Shown here piece by piece: positions 8,631 to 16,732 of a DNA stretch of 33,863 bases. The DNA comes from Candidatus Binatota bacterium (GTDB taxonomy: Bacteria > Desulfobacterota > Binatia > UBA1149 > CAITLU01): assembly GCA_024276575.1 (NCBI GenBank), contig JAJRWY010000210.1, positions 1-33,863 on the forward strand, written 5' to 3'. The position numbers were made by a program, and so were the translations under genes. Numbering within the stretch: the stretch's first letter is position 1; every line of letters starts with the position of its first letter. The notes under the pieces were generated by a model. It made no database searches, was not told where the DNA came from, and saw only the letters and a list, made by a program, of their open reading frames with translations.

Positions 8631-9560
8631 GTGGACTTCGCCCAGCAAGCCCAAAGGCCGCTACGGCTGAGTGTCATCGCTCCGGTACACGGGCAATCGT
8701 TGTCCGGGCTTCTGACTTTCGCCCGGCGGGCAGAGGAGTTGGGCTTCAACGGCATATGGATACCCGACCACCTGCTCAACGCCACCCAGCCTCGAGCCGG
8801 AGTTCTCGAATGCTGGACAGCGTTGTCCGCTTTGGCCGCGGTCACCGAGCGCAGCAGCATCGGTCCCTTGGTAATCAGCACCTGTTTTCGCCACCCACCG
8901 CTACTGGCCAAACAGGCCGCGACACTGGCAGCAGCCAGCCGGGGACGGCTCCGGCTAGGCCTGGGCTCCGGGGGCTTTAGCTATGAGGAAACATGCCGGC
9001 AGTTTGGATACCCCCGCTTGCGCACCAACGAACGGGTTGCACACTGCCGCGAGACCGTTCGCTGCCTGCGTAGTCTGACCTGCGAGGATCCGGCTTCTTT
9101 CAAGGGGCGCTTTGCTCAAGCCGATGGGGTGAGAATCCACCCCCGAACCACATTGCCGATACCAATAATTATCGCGGCACGCCGCCCCAAAATGCTGGCA
9201 CTAGCCGCCGCTGAAGCCGACGGTTGGAACTGCCCCTTGCCGCAGGAGTTCACGGCCGCTTTGAAACTCATCGAACTCGCCGGACGGCCGCGCGAGACCC
9301 TGCAATGCAGCGTGTTCGCAATCACCGTGGCCGGACGGGACGAAGACGATGCCGCCCGCCTCCTGCGCACGGCCGGACCAACAGCACACATGTTCGGCAA
9401 GGTCGAAGAGCACCATCTCTACGGCGGGCCGCAACAGGTGGCAGCGCGCATACGAGAACTTGCTAGCGCCGGAGCCGGCGAAATAACCATGGACTTACGA
9501 GGCGCGGCGCCCCTCGAAGCACTCGACTTGATCGCCGAAGAGGTCAGACCTTTGCTCTGA
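8631..9560 (+). CDS. Luciferase-like (LLM class) flavin- or F420-dependent oxidoreductase
   Basis: A 309-residue TIM-barrel oxidoreductase of the bacterial luciferase superfamily, which uses reduced flavin or coenzyme F420. The N-terminal strand LRLSVIAPV, then ARRAEELGFNGIWIPDHLL, GPLVISTCFRHPPLLAKQAATLA, RGRLRLGLGSG and IPIIIAARRPKMLALAA are the standard core segments. The C-terminal part has YGGPQQVAARIREL. The pattern is closer to the F420-type family than to luciferase itself, but the cofactor cannot be fixed by eye. The GTG at 8631 is the best-placed start; there is no clear ribosome-binding site and the true start could be a few codons later. The substrate is unknown and neighbours give no pathway hint. 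Confidence 0.88.
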   Translation: MDFAQQAQRPLRLSVIAPVHGQSLSGLLTFARRAEELGFNGIWIPDHLLNATQPRAGVLECWTALSALAAVTERSSIGPLVISTCFRHPPLLAKQAATLAAASRGRLRLGLGSGGFSYEETCRQFGYPRLRTNERVAHCRETVRCLRSLTCEDPASFKGRFAQADGVRIHPRTTLPIPIIIAARRPKMLALAAAEADGWNCPLPQEFTAALKLIELAGRPRETLQCSVFAITVAGRDEDDAARLLRTAGPTAHMFGKVEEHHLYGGPQQVAARIRELASAGAGEITMDLRGAAPLEALDLIAEEVRPLL

Positions 9561-9637
9561 CCTGCTCTATTCGTGGAAGCTCACGCGGGTCTCGCGCTCC
9601 CGTTGCCTGCCTGCGCGCACAAGCCGTGGTAGCTCTG

Positions 9638-10480
9638 TCACGAAGAGGCGGCGCCGGCTACGCGGACTTCCATTTGCGGAAAAGGAATCGCAATGCCAGC
9701 TTCGTCAAGATTGAGCTTCACGCTGTGGATCAAGGCTTGCTTTACCTGGAGGTAGTCGCTTGCTTGTACCCACAGGCGAATCTGCCAATCCACACTGGAA
9801 GCTCCAAGACCGCATAGCACCACCTCGGCTACGCGCCCATCGAGCCTACCGTCTACGGCTGCTGCACGTTCAAGCGTTTCGCGAGTGAGATCCATGTCGG
9901 CATCATAAGATACGCCAACAGACAGATCGATACGACGGGTGGAATGGTAACTGAAGTTTTCTATGACCGAACCGAATACCGTCGCGTTAGGCAAGACCAC
10001 ACGGCGGTTGTCGGCGGTGTTCATTATGGTGGAGAACAGGGCTATCTCTTCAACACTGCCTGCCTGACCTGCCGCACAGACGAAATCGCCGACCTTGAAG
10101 GGTCGAAAGACCAGAAGCATCACTCCCGCGGCGAAATTGGACAAGGTTGCCTGAAAGGCTAGGCCCAGCGCGAGTCCTGCCGCACCGATCAAGGCGGCAA
10201 AGGTAGTGACGTTTACCCCCAACGATCCGAGCGCGGCCATGAGGCCGAGTACGAGCACGCCCCAGCGGATCAACTTCGCCAGAAAGCGGCTGAGAGTCAC
10301 GTCGAACCGTGCACGCTCCAGGCCACGCGCGGCGCCATTGGATAGATAGCGCGCGGCCAACCACGCAGCGAACAGTAGCGCAAGAACCCCCGCCAGCTTC
10401 ACCGCATAAGCAGCCGCCAGCGGCAGCAAAGACTCCAGCACGCTCGAATCGATATTCAACCTCTCCACTTCATCCATCAT
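9638..10480 (-). CDS. Small-conductance mechanosensitive channel (MscS family)
   Basis: A 280-residue inner-membrane channel that opens under membrane tension and releases solutes during osmotic downshock. It has three transmembrane helices: about residues 24-46 (AYAVKLAGVLALLFAAWLAA), about 70-90, and the pore-lining TM3 with the Gly/Ala-packed sequence ALIGAAGLALGLAFQATLSN (about 95-114). TM3 runs into the FRPFKVGDFV beta domain entry that is diagnostic for MscS. A cytoplasmic alpha/beta vestibule follows to a C-terminus rich in beta strands. Length matches E. coli MscS (286). Two adjacent ATG codons start it, without a strong ribosome-binding site. It converges on the LLM oxidoreductase gene and diverges from the PLP-enzyme gene. 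Confidence 0.94.
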   Translation of the reverse strand: MMDEVERLNIDSSVLESLLPLAAAYAVKLAGVLALLFAAWLAARYLSNGAARGLERARFDVTLSRFLAKLIRWGVLVLGLMAALGSLGVNVTTFAALIGAAGLALGLAFQATLSNFAAGVMLLVFRPFKVGDFVCAAGQAGSVEEIALFSTIMNTADNRRVVLPNATVFGSVIENFSYHSTRRIDLSVGVSYDADMDLTRETLERAAAVDGRLDGRVAEVVLCGLGASSVDWQIRLWVQASDYLQVKQALIHSVKLNLDEAGIAIPFPQMEVRVAGAASS

Positions 10481-10545
10481 TCTACAGGGTCAAGTCGCGG
10501 CTTTCGACTTCTGGAGCGGCTGGCCCCCATCCCGGCTCCAACCCA

Positions 10546-10581
10546 GCCCGCGGCGTGGTTCCACCCCGGCCCGCGGCGTGG
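10546..10581. repeat. Short direct repeat in a divergent promoter region
   Basis: GCCCGCGGCGTGG occurs twice, at 10546-10558 and 10569-10581 (period 23), between the divergent MscS and PLP-lyase genes. A spacing of about two helical turns could suit a dimeric regulator, but the region is very GC-rich and chance duplication is plausible. Confidence 0.5.
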
Positions 10582-10728
10582 CAAGCCCGGACCCGGCGGA
10601 CCCCTCTTCCGGGCACTTGACCCCTTCCCGGCGCTCTGCGAGGAACATGGGCGAAGAGCCGGTGGTAAAAGCCGGAGGCAAGTGCCGGAGCGGACGACGA
10701 AACCGGACGAACGTGCAAAGGAGCGGAG

Positions 10729-11952
10729 ATGAAGATTCCCGAGACCGGACGGAGCAAAGACGAACTGATCGCCGAGATGAAGCAGCGCAAGCGCGCCGAT
10801 GCAGACTGGCGCGGGGGCAAGACCTGGTCGCTCATCTATCCAGCCGGAGAGGATATCGACGAAGTCCTGCGCGAGGCCAACAATCTATACCTCTTTGAAA
10901 ACGCGCTGAACCCCTTCCGCTTCCCTAGCCTGCGGGAGATGGAATCGGACGTCGTCTCGATGGCAGCCACCATGTTGAACGGCAGTCCCGGCGCCGGGGG
11001 CGCGATGACTTCGGGAGGAACCGAAAGTATAATTCTGGCGGTAAAAACCGCGCGCAACCGTGCCCGTGAAAACAAGGGCCTCGACAAGACCGAACTACTG
11101 GCCCCGGTTTCGGCACACCCGGCTTTCGCGAAAGCGGCCGAATTGCTCGACATGGAGCTGAAACAAGTGCCGCTGGATAAAGATCTGCGCTGCGACGTAG
11201 CCGCCGCGGCAGCCTTGATCAACGACAACACTGCACTGCTGGTAGGCTCGGCCCCAAACTATCCGCACGGCATCATCGATCCCATACCGGAGCTGGCCGG
11301 GCTCGCCGCCGAACACGATATCTCCTTCCACACCGACGCCTGCGTGGGTGGGTTCCTCCTGCCCTTCGTTGAGAAACTCGGCTATGAAGTCCCGCCTTTC
11401 GATTTCCGCGTACCTGGGGTCACGACCATGTCGGCCGACATTCACAAGTACGGTTACTGCACCAAAGGCGCTTCGGTGGTATTACACGCCGACCAAAGCA
11501 ACCTGCGCTTCCAGAGCTTCTACTACGACCGCTGGCCGGGCGGCGTCTACGGATCCATGGCAATGGCGGGAGCGCGGCCCGCGGCCCCCATCGCGGCGGC
11601 TTGGGCGGTGATGAACTATCTCGGCGAGCAAGGCTACATGAAGCAAGCCCAGCGCCTAAAACAGACCGCGCAACAGATTCGTGAGGGCATCGAATCGATT
11701 CCCGAACTGCATATATGGGGAGACCCTTTCATCAGCGTCATGGCGTTCGGATCGCAGTCGATCGACATCATGGCGGTGGGCGACGTCATGGACGATAAAG
11801 GCTGGCACTTGGATCGTCAAAGCGGCCCCAATGCTCTGCATATGATGATATCGCCCAATCACGACCGGGTCGCCGGCCGCTTCCTGCAAGACCTGCGAGA
11901 GGCGGTCAAGGCTCACGGAAAATCCAAGGGCAAAGAAGCACGCTATAGCTGA
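10729..11952 (+). CDS. PLP-dependent sphingosine-1-phosphate-lyase-like aldehyde lyase
   Basis: A 407-residue fold-type I PLP enzyme of the group II decarboxylase superfamily. The segment SADIHKYGYCTKGASVVL places the Schiff-base lysine at residue 240 and closely matches the sphingosine-1-phosphate lyase motif (SADTHKYG..PKG). Other core motifs are LNPFRFPSLREME near the N-terminus, TSGGTESIILAV (phosphate cup) and FHTDACVGGF (Asp pairing with the PLP ring nitrogen). S1P lyases cleave phosphorylated long-chain bases to a fatty aldehyde and phosphoethanolamine. The protein lacks the N-terminal membrane anchor of eukaryotic enzymes and is shorter. AGGAG lies six bases before the ATG. Related amino-acid decarboxylases or threonine-aldolase-like lyases are alternatives. 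No sphingolipid synthesis gene is visible nearby. Confidence 0.85.
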   Translation: MKIPETGRSKDELIAEMKQRKRADADWRGGKTWSLIYPAGEDIDEVLREANNLYLFENALNPFRFPSLREMESDVVSMAATMLNGSPGAGGAMTSGGTESIILAVKTARNRARENKGLDKTELLAPVSAHPAFAKAAELLDMELKQVPLDKDLRCDVAAAAALINDNTALLVGSAPNYPHGIIDPIPELAGLAAEHDISFHTDACVGGFLLPFVEKLGYEVPPFDFRVPGVTTMSADIHKYGYCTKGASVVLHADQSNLRFQSFYYDRWPGGVYGSMAMAGARPAAPIAAAWAVMNYLGEQGYMKQAQRLKQTAQQIREGIESIPELHIWGDPFISVMAFGSQSIDIMAVGDVMDDKGWHLDRQSGPNALHMMISPNHDRVAGRFLQDLREAVKAHGKSKGKEARYS

Positions 11953-12057
11953 GGCTCGAGTGACTCAGTGCTATGGCTAAGCTCCGCGCTCTCGTTTAGC
12001 ATTGGACAGCATGGACGATGGTCCAAACCACCAAGCGCAAGCGCCGGGGAGCAACAC

Positions 12058-13677
12058 ATGCATCGTATGCGTCACTTTATATTACTTGCCACAACCCTCT
12101 GTATTAGCATGCTTCTCGCCCAACCCGATGCTTCGGCCGAAGGGATCTCCGCCGGCAACGGATCCGTAATTGTCGACGGACAGAGTTTCAGTAGCTGGAG
12201 CGACTACTACGGCTCGGCCTACTTCGCCCAATCGGGGCGGCGTTGCGGCACGATCTCGGGGCGCTCCCGGGGAGCCAGGGCAGTATCGCCCTCGGACTGC
12301 ACTTACTCGCTCACCAACCCAACAGCCGACTATGCGGCATCCGTGGTCTACGAAATCCCCGTGGTGGTACACATCATCGAACACAGCAACGGAGACGGCC
12401 AGATCAGCGATGCACTGGTGCAAAGCCAGATCGACGTTTTGAACGAAGACTTCATGGCGCTGGCCGGAACCCCGGGACAGTTTGGAGCCAATGTCGCCGT
12501 TCACTTCTCATTAGCCACGCTGGACCCATCGAACAACCCGACCACGGGAATAACCCGGACGGTCAACGACCAGTGGCACAACGACAACGGTAACTATTGG
12601 GACACCTTGGCCTGGGACACCAATCGTTACATGAACGTTTACACCAACACCGCGTCCGGGAACCTCGGCTATGTCCCCGATCTTCCCCAAGGCGGCTTGG
12701 CCGGTTCCAACTGGGACCGTGTCGTAATCGCCTGGGCCGCTTTCGGGCGCAACGCTCCCGGCGGCCCCCCCTTCGACCAGGGCCGCACCCTGACTCATGA
12801 AGTCGGCCATTATCTCGGACTCGAACACACTTTCCTGGGGGGCTGCTCGGGGGATCCGACCCCGCCGGGATGCTATGCAAGCGGCGATTTGATCTGCGAC
12901 ACCGCAGCAGAGAAGAACTCGGCCAGCGGTTGCCCGGTCGGCCAAAGCAGTTGCAACACACCCGACCCTACCGACAACTACATGGACTACAGCGATGACA
13001 CCTGCATGGACCGCTTCACCACCGATCAGTTACGACGCATGCGCTGCAGCCTGTTGAACTACCGCCCGAACCTCTTCTCCGCCGGCGCTACTTTGACAAC
13101 CACCACGACATCGACCACCACGACGACGCTGCCGAGTTACTGCGCAGCGAGTCCGGCAAGCGGCTGCAAGACCGCCGCCGCTAATCGTGCCCAGATCAAG
13201 ATCGACGACAAGACGGGAGCTACCAAGGACAAGCTTCAGTGGAAGTGGAAGAAAGGCCAAGCCACGCTCAACTCCGAATTCCTCGATCCGACGCTCGGCG
13301 CGGGAGCGTCACAGATTTGCCTCTACGACTCATCCGCCAACCCGCAGCCGCTGTGGCAAGCGGCTGCGTTCGCCGGTGGTACTTGCGGTTCCGGCCCCTG
13401 CTGGAAAGCAAGCGGGAGCAAAGGCTTCAAATACAAAGACCGCGATGCGACCCCCGAGGGGATCACCTCGATAAAGCTCCGGTCGGGCAGCGACGGCAAG
13501 GCTCAAGTACAGGTCAAAGGCAAAGGAACGAACCTAGCTTTGCCAGCGCTGCCGGTGACGTTACCGGTAACCGTTCAGTACATAATCGATGACGGAGTGT
13601 CTTCTACCTGCTGGCAGACCATTTACTCGCAAGCCGCCAAAAACGATGCAAGCTCGTTTAAGGCCAAGGGGCCCTGA
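12058..13677 (+). CDS. Secreted M43-like zinc metalloprotease with Thr-rich linker
   Basis: A 539-residue exported protease. Signal peptide: MHRMRHFILLATTLCISMLLAQPDASA (about 1-27). The catalytic domain (about 90-340) contains the metzincin zinc site HEVGHYLGLEH (247-257), with three His ligands and catalytic Glu248, and a Met-turn NYMDYSDD (Met309). Several Cys flank these, as in M43 (pappalysin/cytophagalysin) enzymes. A linker of almost only Thr and Ser (about 345-358, ending in TTTTLP) leads to a ~180-residue C-terminal domain with IDDKTGATKDKLQWKWKKG, which I do not recognise as a named family. The GGGGAG seven bases upstream fixes the ATG at 12058 although the frame is open from 11968. 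It probably acts outside the cell; the substrate is unknown. The C-terminal domain may anchor it or bind a surface. Confidence 0.9.
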   Translation: MHRMRHFILLATTLCISMLLAQPDASAEGISAGNGSVIVDGQSFSSWSDYYGSAYFAQSGRRCGTISGRSRGARAVSPSDCTYSLTNPTADYAASVVYEIPVVVHIIEHSNGDGQISDALVQSQIDVLNEDFMALAGTPGQFGANVAVHFSLATLDPSNNPTTGITRTVNDQWHNDNGNYWDTLAWDTNRYMNVYTNTASGNLGYVPDLPQGGLAGSNWDRVVIAWAAFGRNAPGGPPFDQGRTLTHEVGHYLGLEHTFLGGCSGDPTPPGCYASGDLICDTAAEKNSASGCPVGQSSCNTPDPTDNYMDYSDDTCMDRFTTDQLRRMRCSLLNYRPNLFSAGATLTTTTTSTTTTTLPSYCAASPASGCKTAAANRAQIKIDDKTGATKDKLQWKWKKGQATLNSEFLDPTLGAGASQICLYDSSANPQPLWQAAAFAGGTCGSGPCWKASGSKGFKYKDRDATPEGITSIKLRSGSDGKAQVQVKGKGTNLALPALPVTLPVTVQYIIDDGVSSTCWQTIYSQAAKNDASSFKAKGP

Positions 13678-13786
13678 GCGGCTACGATGCAACGCCCGCG
13701 GCGTCTATTTCCCTAAGAAGTACGGCTCTCGCTTCTTACTTCCGTGGGCATTATACCTGAGCATTGAAGTCGATCTCAGGAATAAT

Positions 13787-14302
13787 ATGATCATACATGC
13801 GTCTTGCTTTACATTGCGCCCTTGGCGGCGAGGCGACGAGGCGGCGCTGGTAAAGCACGCCGATAATCGCAGGATCTGGAGAAACCTGCGTTCGAACTTC
13901 CCCCACCCCTACACTCGCGAGGATGCCGAGAACTGGATCGCCGAATGCCTGGAGTCCAAAGGCAGAGCACTACGACTAGCTATAGTAGTAGGGAATGAAC
14001 CGGTGGGGGCAGTAGGGGTAGAGTTCGGCGGCGGCAACGGCCGTAGCGGTGGCGAAATCGGCTACTGGCTCGGCGAGGAACTATGGGGCCGCGGTATCGC
14101 AACGGAAGCCGTAGGGTTGGCGGCCGCCTACGCAATGGACGAACTCGGCATCGAGCGGCTGGAAGCCGCCGTACTACAGTCCAACACCGCGTCGATTCGG
14201 GTGCTCGAGAAAAACGGCTTCACCGCTTTCGCCCGGTTACGCAAAGGAGCGGGACGGCCGGGCAAATCGGCGATCGAGATACATTACGTCAAAGAGCGAT
14301 GA
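13787..14302 (+). CDS. GNAT-family N-acetyltransferase (RimJ/RimL-like)
   Basis: A 171-residue acetyl-CoA-dependent acetyltransferase. It opens with FTLRPWRRGDEAALVKHADN, typical of the RimJ/RimL/ribosomal-protein acetyltransferase branch. The acetyl-CoA pyrophosphate-binding signature is WGRGIATEAVGLAAAYA (about 100-116), preceded by GEIGYWLGEE. It ends with LQSNTASIRVLEKNGF, the conserved C-terminal strand-helix of the fold. The AGGA six bases before the ATG at 13787 fixes the start; the open frame continues upstream into the protease 3' end without homology. The substrate may be a protein N-terminus or a small amine; it cannot be told from sequence. It sits between the protease and the sensory cluster, 50 bases before the latter. 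Confidence 0.92.
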   Translation: MIIHASCFTLRPWRRGDEAALVKHADNRRIWRNLRSNFPHPYTREDAENWIAECLESKGRALRLAIVVGNEPVGAVGVEFGGGNGRSGGEIGYWLGEELWGRGIATEAVGLAAAYAMDELGIERLEAAVLQSNTASIRVLEKNGFTAFARLRKGAGRPGKSAIEIHYVKER

Positions 14303-14351
14303 CGCGGAACTGTGCTGGATTCGACCACAGAACTCTTGATACACAAGGGTC

Positions 14352-15632
14352 TTGGCGCACGTTCGTTTCATATCCGTCACCGGCTTGGCGAAGTACCTGA
14401 TCGCCGGCGCACTGCTGTTGACATCCGCGGGGCTCTTCGCCGGCACTACGGCGACGGCGCGAACGACGGACTCCGCTGTTTCGGCGGGCAGCGACACGGC
14501 CAATTCGGCGTCGAAGCATAAGCGAACTCGTTCGCGCGGCACGCGTTCAGACAGTTCAGACACCGCAAGCCCCGCTACGAAAACTCAGCGCAAGCCGGCC
14601 CGTCTCGAAATATCGGCGGGAACGAAAGCCCCGCCCGAAGCCAAGAGCCCACCCGGGCCAGAAAGTAGCGATTCTGGCAAGGTGGAGACGCCTGGGCAGG
14701 AAACCGTCGCATTTTACTTCTACAGTCCCGATTGGCGGCCAGGGAATCTCAACCTTCTGACCGAGAGCATCGACTCCCTGATACACAGCGCCGGGATCGA
14801 CCTTTTCTTCCAGGCTTTCGCGCGTTACAGCGACTTTGTCGATCGAGTCGAGCAAGACCGGCCCCAGATCCTGATGGCACCGTCGTGGTTCGAAGAGAGC
14901 AACCTGACCGGTAGCACTCTCGAGCTGTTGGCGCGGCCGGTACGCGGGGGCAAGACATCGTACCGCAAAGCACTGATGACCAGTCCCAAGATAGACGCGA
15001 TCGAAGATCTCGCCCGCGGATCTATCGCAGCGACTGCCTACGCCATTGGCCCCGGCGGCGAGCGGTCGGTGCTCGAGGCCTTCAATCTCGACACTACCAC
15101 GGCCGCAGTGATCGCGGTGCCCAAAGACATCGACGCCTTACTCGCCTTGAGTTTCCAGCAAGTAGACGCCGCACTCGTGACCTCGGCCCAATTTGAAGCC
15201 CTGAGCCGCATCAGCCCGAACATAACCAAGGGGCTGAAGGTGCTGGCGTTCTCGCCGAATATCGCTTTCCCCGGAGTTTACGCCACACCCGAAGCGTCGG
15301 CAGCAACCAAGCGGCAGCTAAAACGAGTTCTGGCCAACTTGGCAACCAGCAAAGCGGGCCGCCGCGTACTGGAACTGCTTGGCTACGATGCATTGGCAAT
15401 CGTGGGCGGCTTACCCGCCCTAAGAGAGCCGCTCGAGACATCCGGCGATGCGGGAGCCAAAGCCACCGAACGTTCGGAACATCGAACGGAATCGGGAACC
15501 GGCACTGGACTCACAGGTGCCGCTACCGGCCCGGCGCCGGCTTCCGAATCGACAAGCACGAAAAGCACGCCGGCAGGGCAGGCTAAAGCCATGGACCGCA
15601 AGGCCACGCGGCTGGGAGTCCACGGCCGATGA
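14352..15632 (+). CDS. PhnD/SsuA-like periplasmic binding protein, first gene of sensory cluster
   Basis: A 426-residue exported solute-binding protein. A signal segment (YLIAGALLLTSAGLFAGTTATA, about 15-36) is followed by a Ser/Thr/Lys-rich disordered stretch to about residue 115. A periplasmic-binding fold of the PhnD/SsuA/transferrin type comes next: PQILMAPSWFEE, then AIEDLARGSIAATAYAIGPGG...VLEAFNLD (equivalent to the DL.GK.IA...GS pattern), then VDAALVTSAQFEAL, then YATPEASAATKRQLKRVLANL. The last ~60 residues are again low-complexity. The start used is TTG with AAGGG only two bases ahead, so the exact start is uncertain. Its TGA overlaps the ATG of the next gene (ATGA), which implies translational coupling. 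No ABC permease or ATPase is nearby, so a sensing role is more likely than import. Confidence 0.78.
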   Translation: MAHVRFISVTGLAKYLIAGALLLTSAGLFAGTTATARTTDSAVSAGSDTANSASKHKRTRSRGTRSDSSDTASPATKTQRKPARLEISAGTKAPPEAKSPPGPESSDSGKVETPGQETVAFYFYSPDWRPGNLNLLTESIDSLIHSAGIDLFFQAFARYSDFVDRVEQDRPQILMAPSWFEESNLTGSTLELLARPVRGGKTSYRKALMTSPKIDAIEDLARGSIAATAYAIGPGGERSVLEAFNLDTTTAAVIAVPKDIDALLALSFQQVDAALVTSAQFEALSRISPNITKGLKVLAFSPNIAFPGVYATPEASAATKRQLKRVLANLATSKAGRRVLELLGYDALAIVGGLPALREPLETSGDAGAKATERSEHRTESGTGTGLTGAATGPAPASESTSTKSTPAGQAKAMDRKATRLGVHGR

Positions 15633-16732
15633 ACACAGTGTTTCGACAAGAAAGTGCGGAACCTGGCCGCAACTACATACCGGAGCGGGCGATTGGAACT
15701 GGATTGCACATGAGCAAAGGATTCAAGCACAAAGGATGCCCGGCGCAGCGTCCGTGTGGAACTCGTTGGCGGGCGGCGGTAACTCTGGCAGCGCTCCTAT
15801 GCCTGTCTGCACCCGCCGCAGCGCAGGATTCATCGAGCAGCTCCGCTGCCGATGTAAGCCGCGAAAGCGGCAGCTTCGTCTTGATCGTGAAAAGCGGGAA
15901 CCTTCCTCAATACGACGCCCCGGTAGCAGCTTTCATCGAAAACTCTCCAGCGCCGGTTCGCCAGATCGAACTGCTACCCGAGGCCCAAGAGGCCTCGCGC
16001 ATGCTCCAAGAATTCATCGATAAGGCGCCCCCGCACGGCGTGTTCGCACTGGGCGCCCCGGCCGCCCAGCTCAGCCATAAGCTGATGCCGGATACGCCCA
16101 CCGTTTTCGCGATGGTTCTGAACTGGCAACGCTTCGGTCTGACCGGCGGGCCGGTGGCCGGGGTTTCCGCGGAAGTTCCGATTGCGGCGCGTCTCACCCG
16201 CTTCAAGCTGATGTTACCTCGTATAAAAAGGATCGGAGTAATCTATAGCCACGCGACCCCGCTACGAAGGATAGAGACCGCCCGCCGTGCGGCAACAGCC
16301 CTGGGCATAGACCTAGTAGAGGAGGCGGTAGTCTACGCCGACGAAGTCCCCGGTGCCTATCGTCGCATACGAACCGAAATAGACGCCTTGTGGATGACGC
16401 CCGATTCGATTGTGGTCTCGATCGAGAACTTCAACTACCTGGCCCAACGCACTCTGCACGATCGCATCGCCTTCCTGGCTTTTTCCGAGAACTTCGTCCG
16501 TGCCGGAGCCTTGTTGTCGATCTCTGCCGACCACGCGAGTGCCGGATCGCAAGCCGCCGTATTGCTCGAAAAGATGCTTGCCGATCCCACGCTGAGACCT
16601 GAGGTTCAGGACCCCATGGGCAGCTCTCTTGCGGTCAATCAGGCAGTGGCAGCGGCCATAGATATGCCACTCGACAACAACACGGTCTCAATGGCGGACG
16701 TGATTATAAAGACGGTAGGGGGAAAGCGATGA
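15629..16732 (+). CDS. ABC-type substrate-binding protein (PF04392-like)
   Basis: A 367-residue periplasmic binding protein. The signal-peptide core is RWRAAVTLAALLCLSAPAAAQ (about 46-66). The first lobe begins SFVLIVKSGNLPQYDAPVAAF and contains GVFALGAPAAQLSHKLMPDTPTVFAMVLN; the second lobe begins RIKRIGVIYSHATPLRRIETARRAATALGI. This layout (ask for a total from a hydrophobic strand, then IGVIYS) is that of the PF04392 ABC substrate-binding family. Two starts are possible: ATG 15629, overlapping the upstream stop with a GGGAG ten bases ahead, or ATG 15710, which gives a signal peptide of more usual length but a weak ribosome-binding site. Its own TGA again overlaps the next start (ATGA). PF04392 proteins beside TonB receptors and kinases, without permeases, suggest ligand sensing; the ligand is unknown. 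Confidence 0.82.
   Translation: MNTVFRQESAEPGRNYIPERAIGTGLHMSKGFKHKGCPAQRPCGTRWRAAVTLAALLCLSAPAAAQDSSSSSAADVSRESGSFVLIVKSGNLPQYDAPVAAFIENSPAPVRQIELLPEAQEASRMLQEFIDKAPPHGVFALGAPAAQLSHKLMPDTPTVFAMVLNWQRFGLTGGPVAGVSAEVPIAARLTRFKLMLPRIKRIGVIYSHATPLRRIETARRAATALGIDLVEEAVVYADEVPGAYRRIRTEIDALWMTPDSIVVSIENFNYLAQRTLHDRIAFLAFSENFVRAGALLSISADHASAGSQAAVLLEKMLADPTLRPEVQDPMGSSLAVNQAVAAAIDMPLDNNTVSMADVIIKTVGGKR

Noticed and set aside
13714-13738. TAAGAAG/CTTCTTA dyad after the metalloprotease gene
   Set aside because: A weak 7-bp stem with an 11-base loop and no T tract; not strong enough to call a terminator.
14352-16732. ABC importer operon
   Set aside because: Two binding proteins are present, but no permease or ATPase gene is found in or near the cluster.
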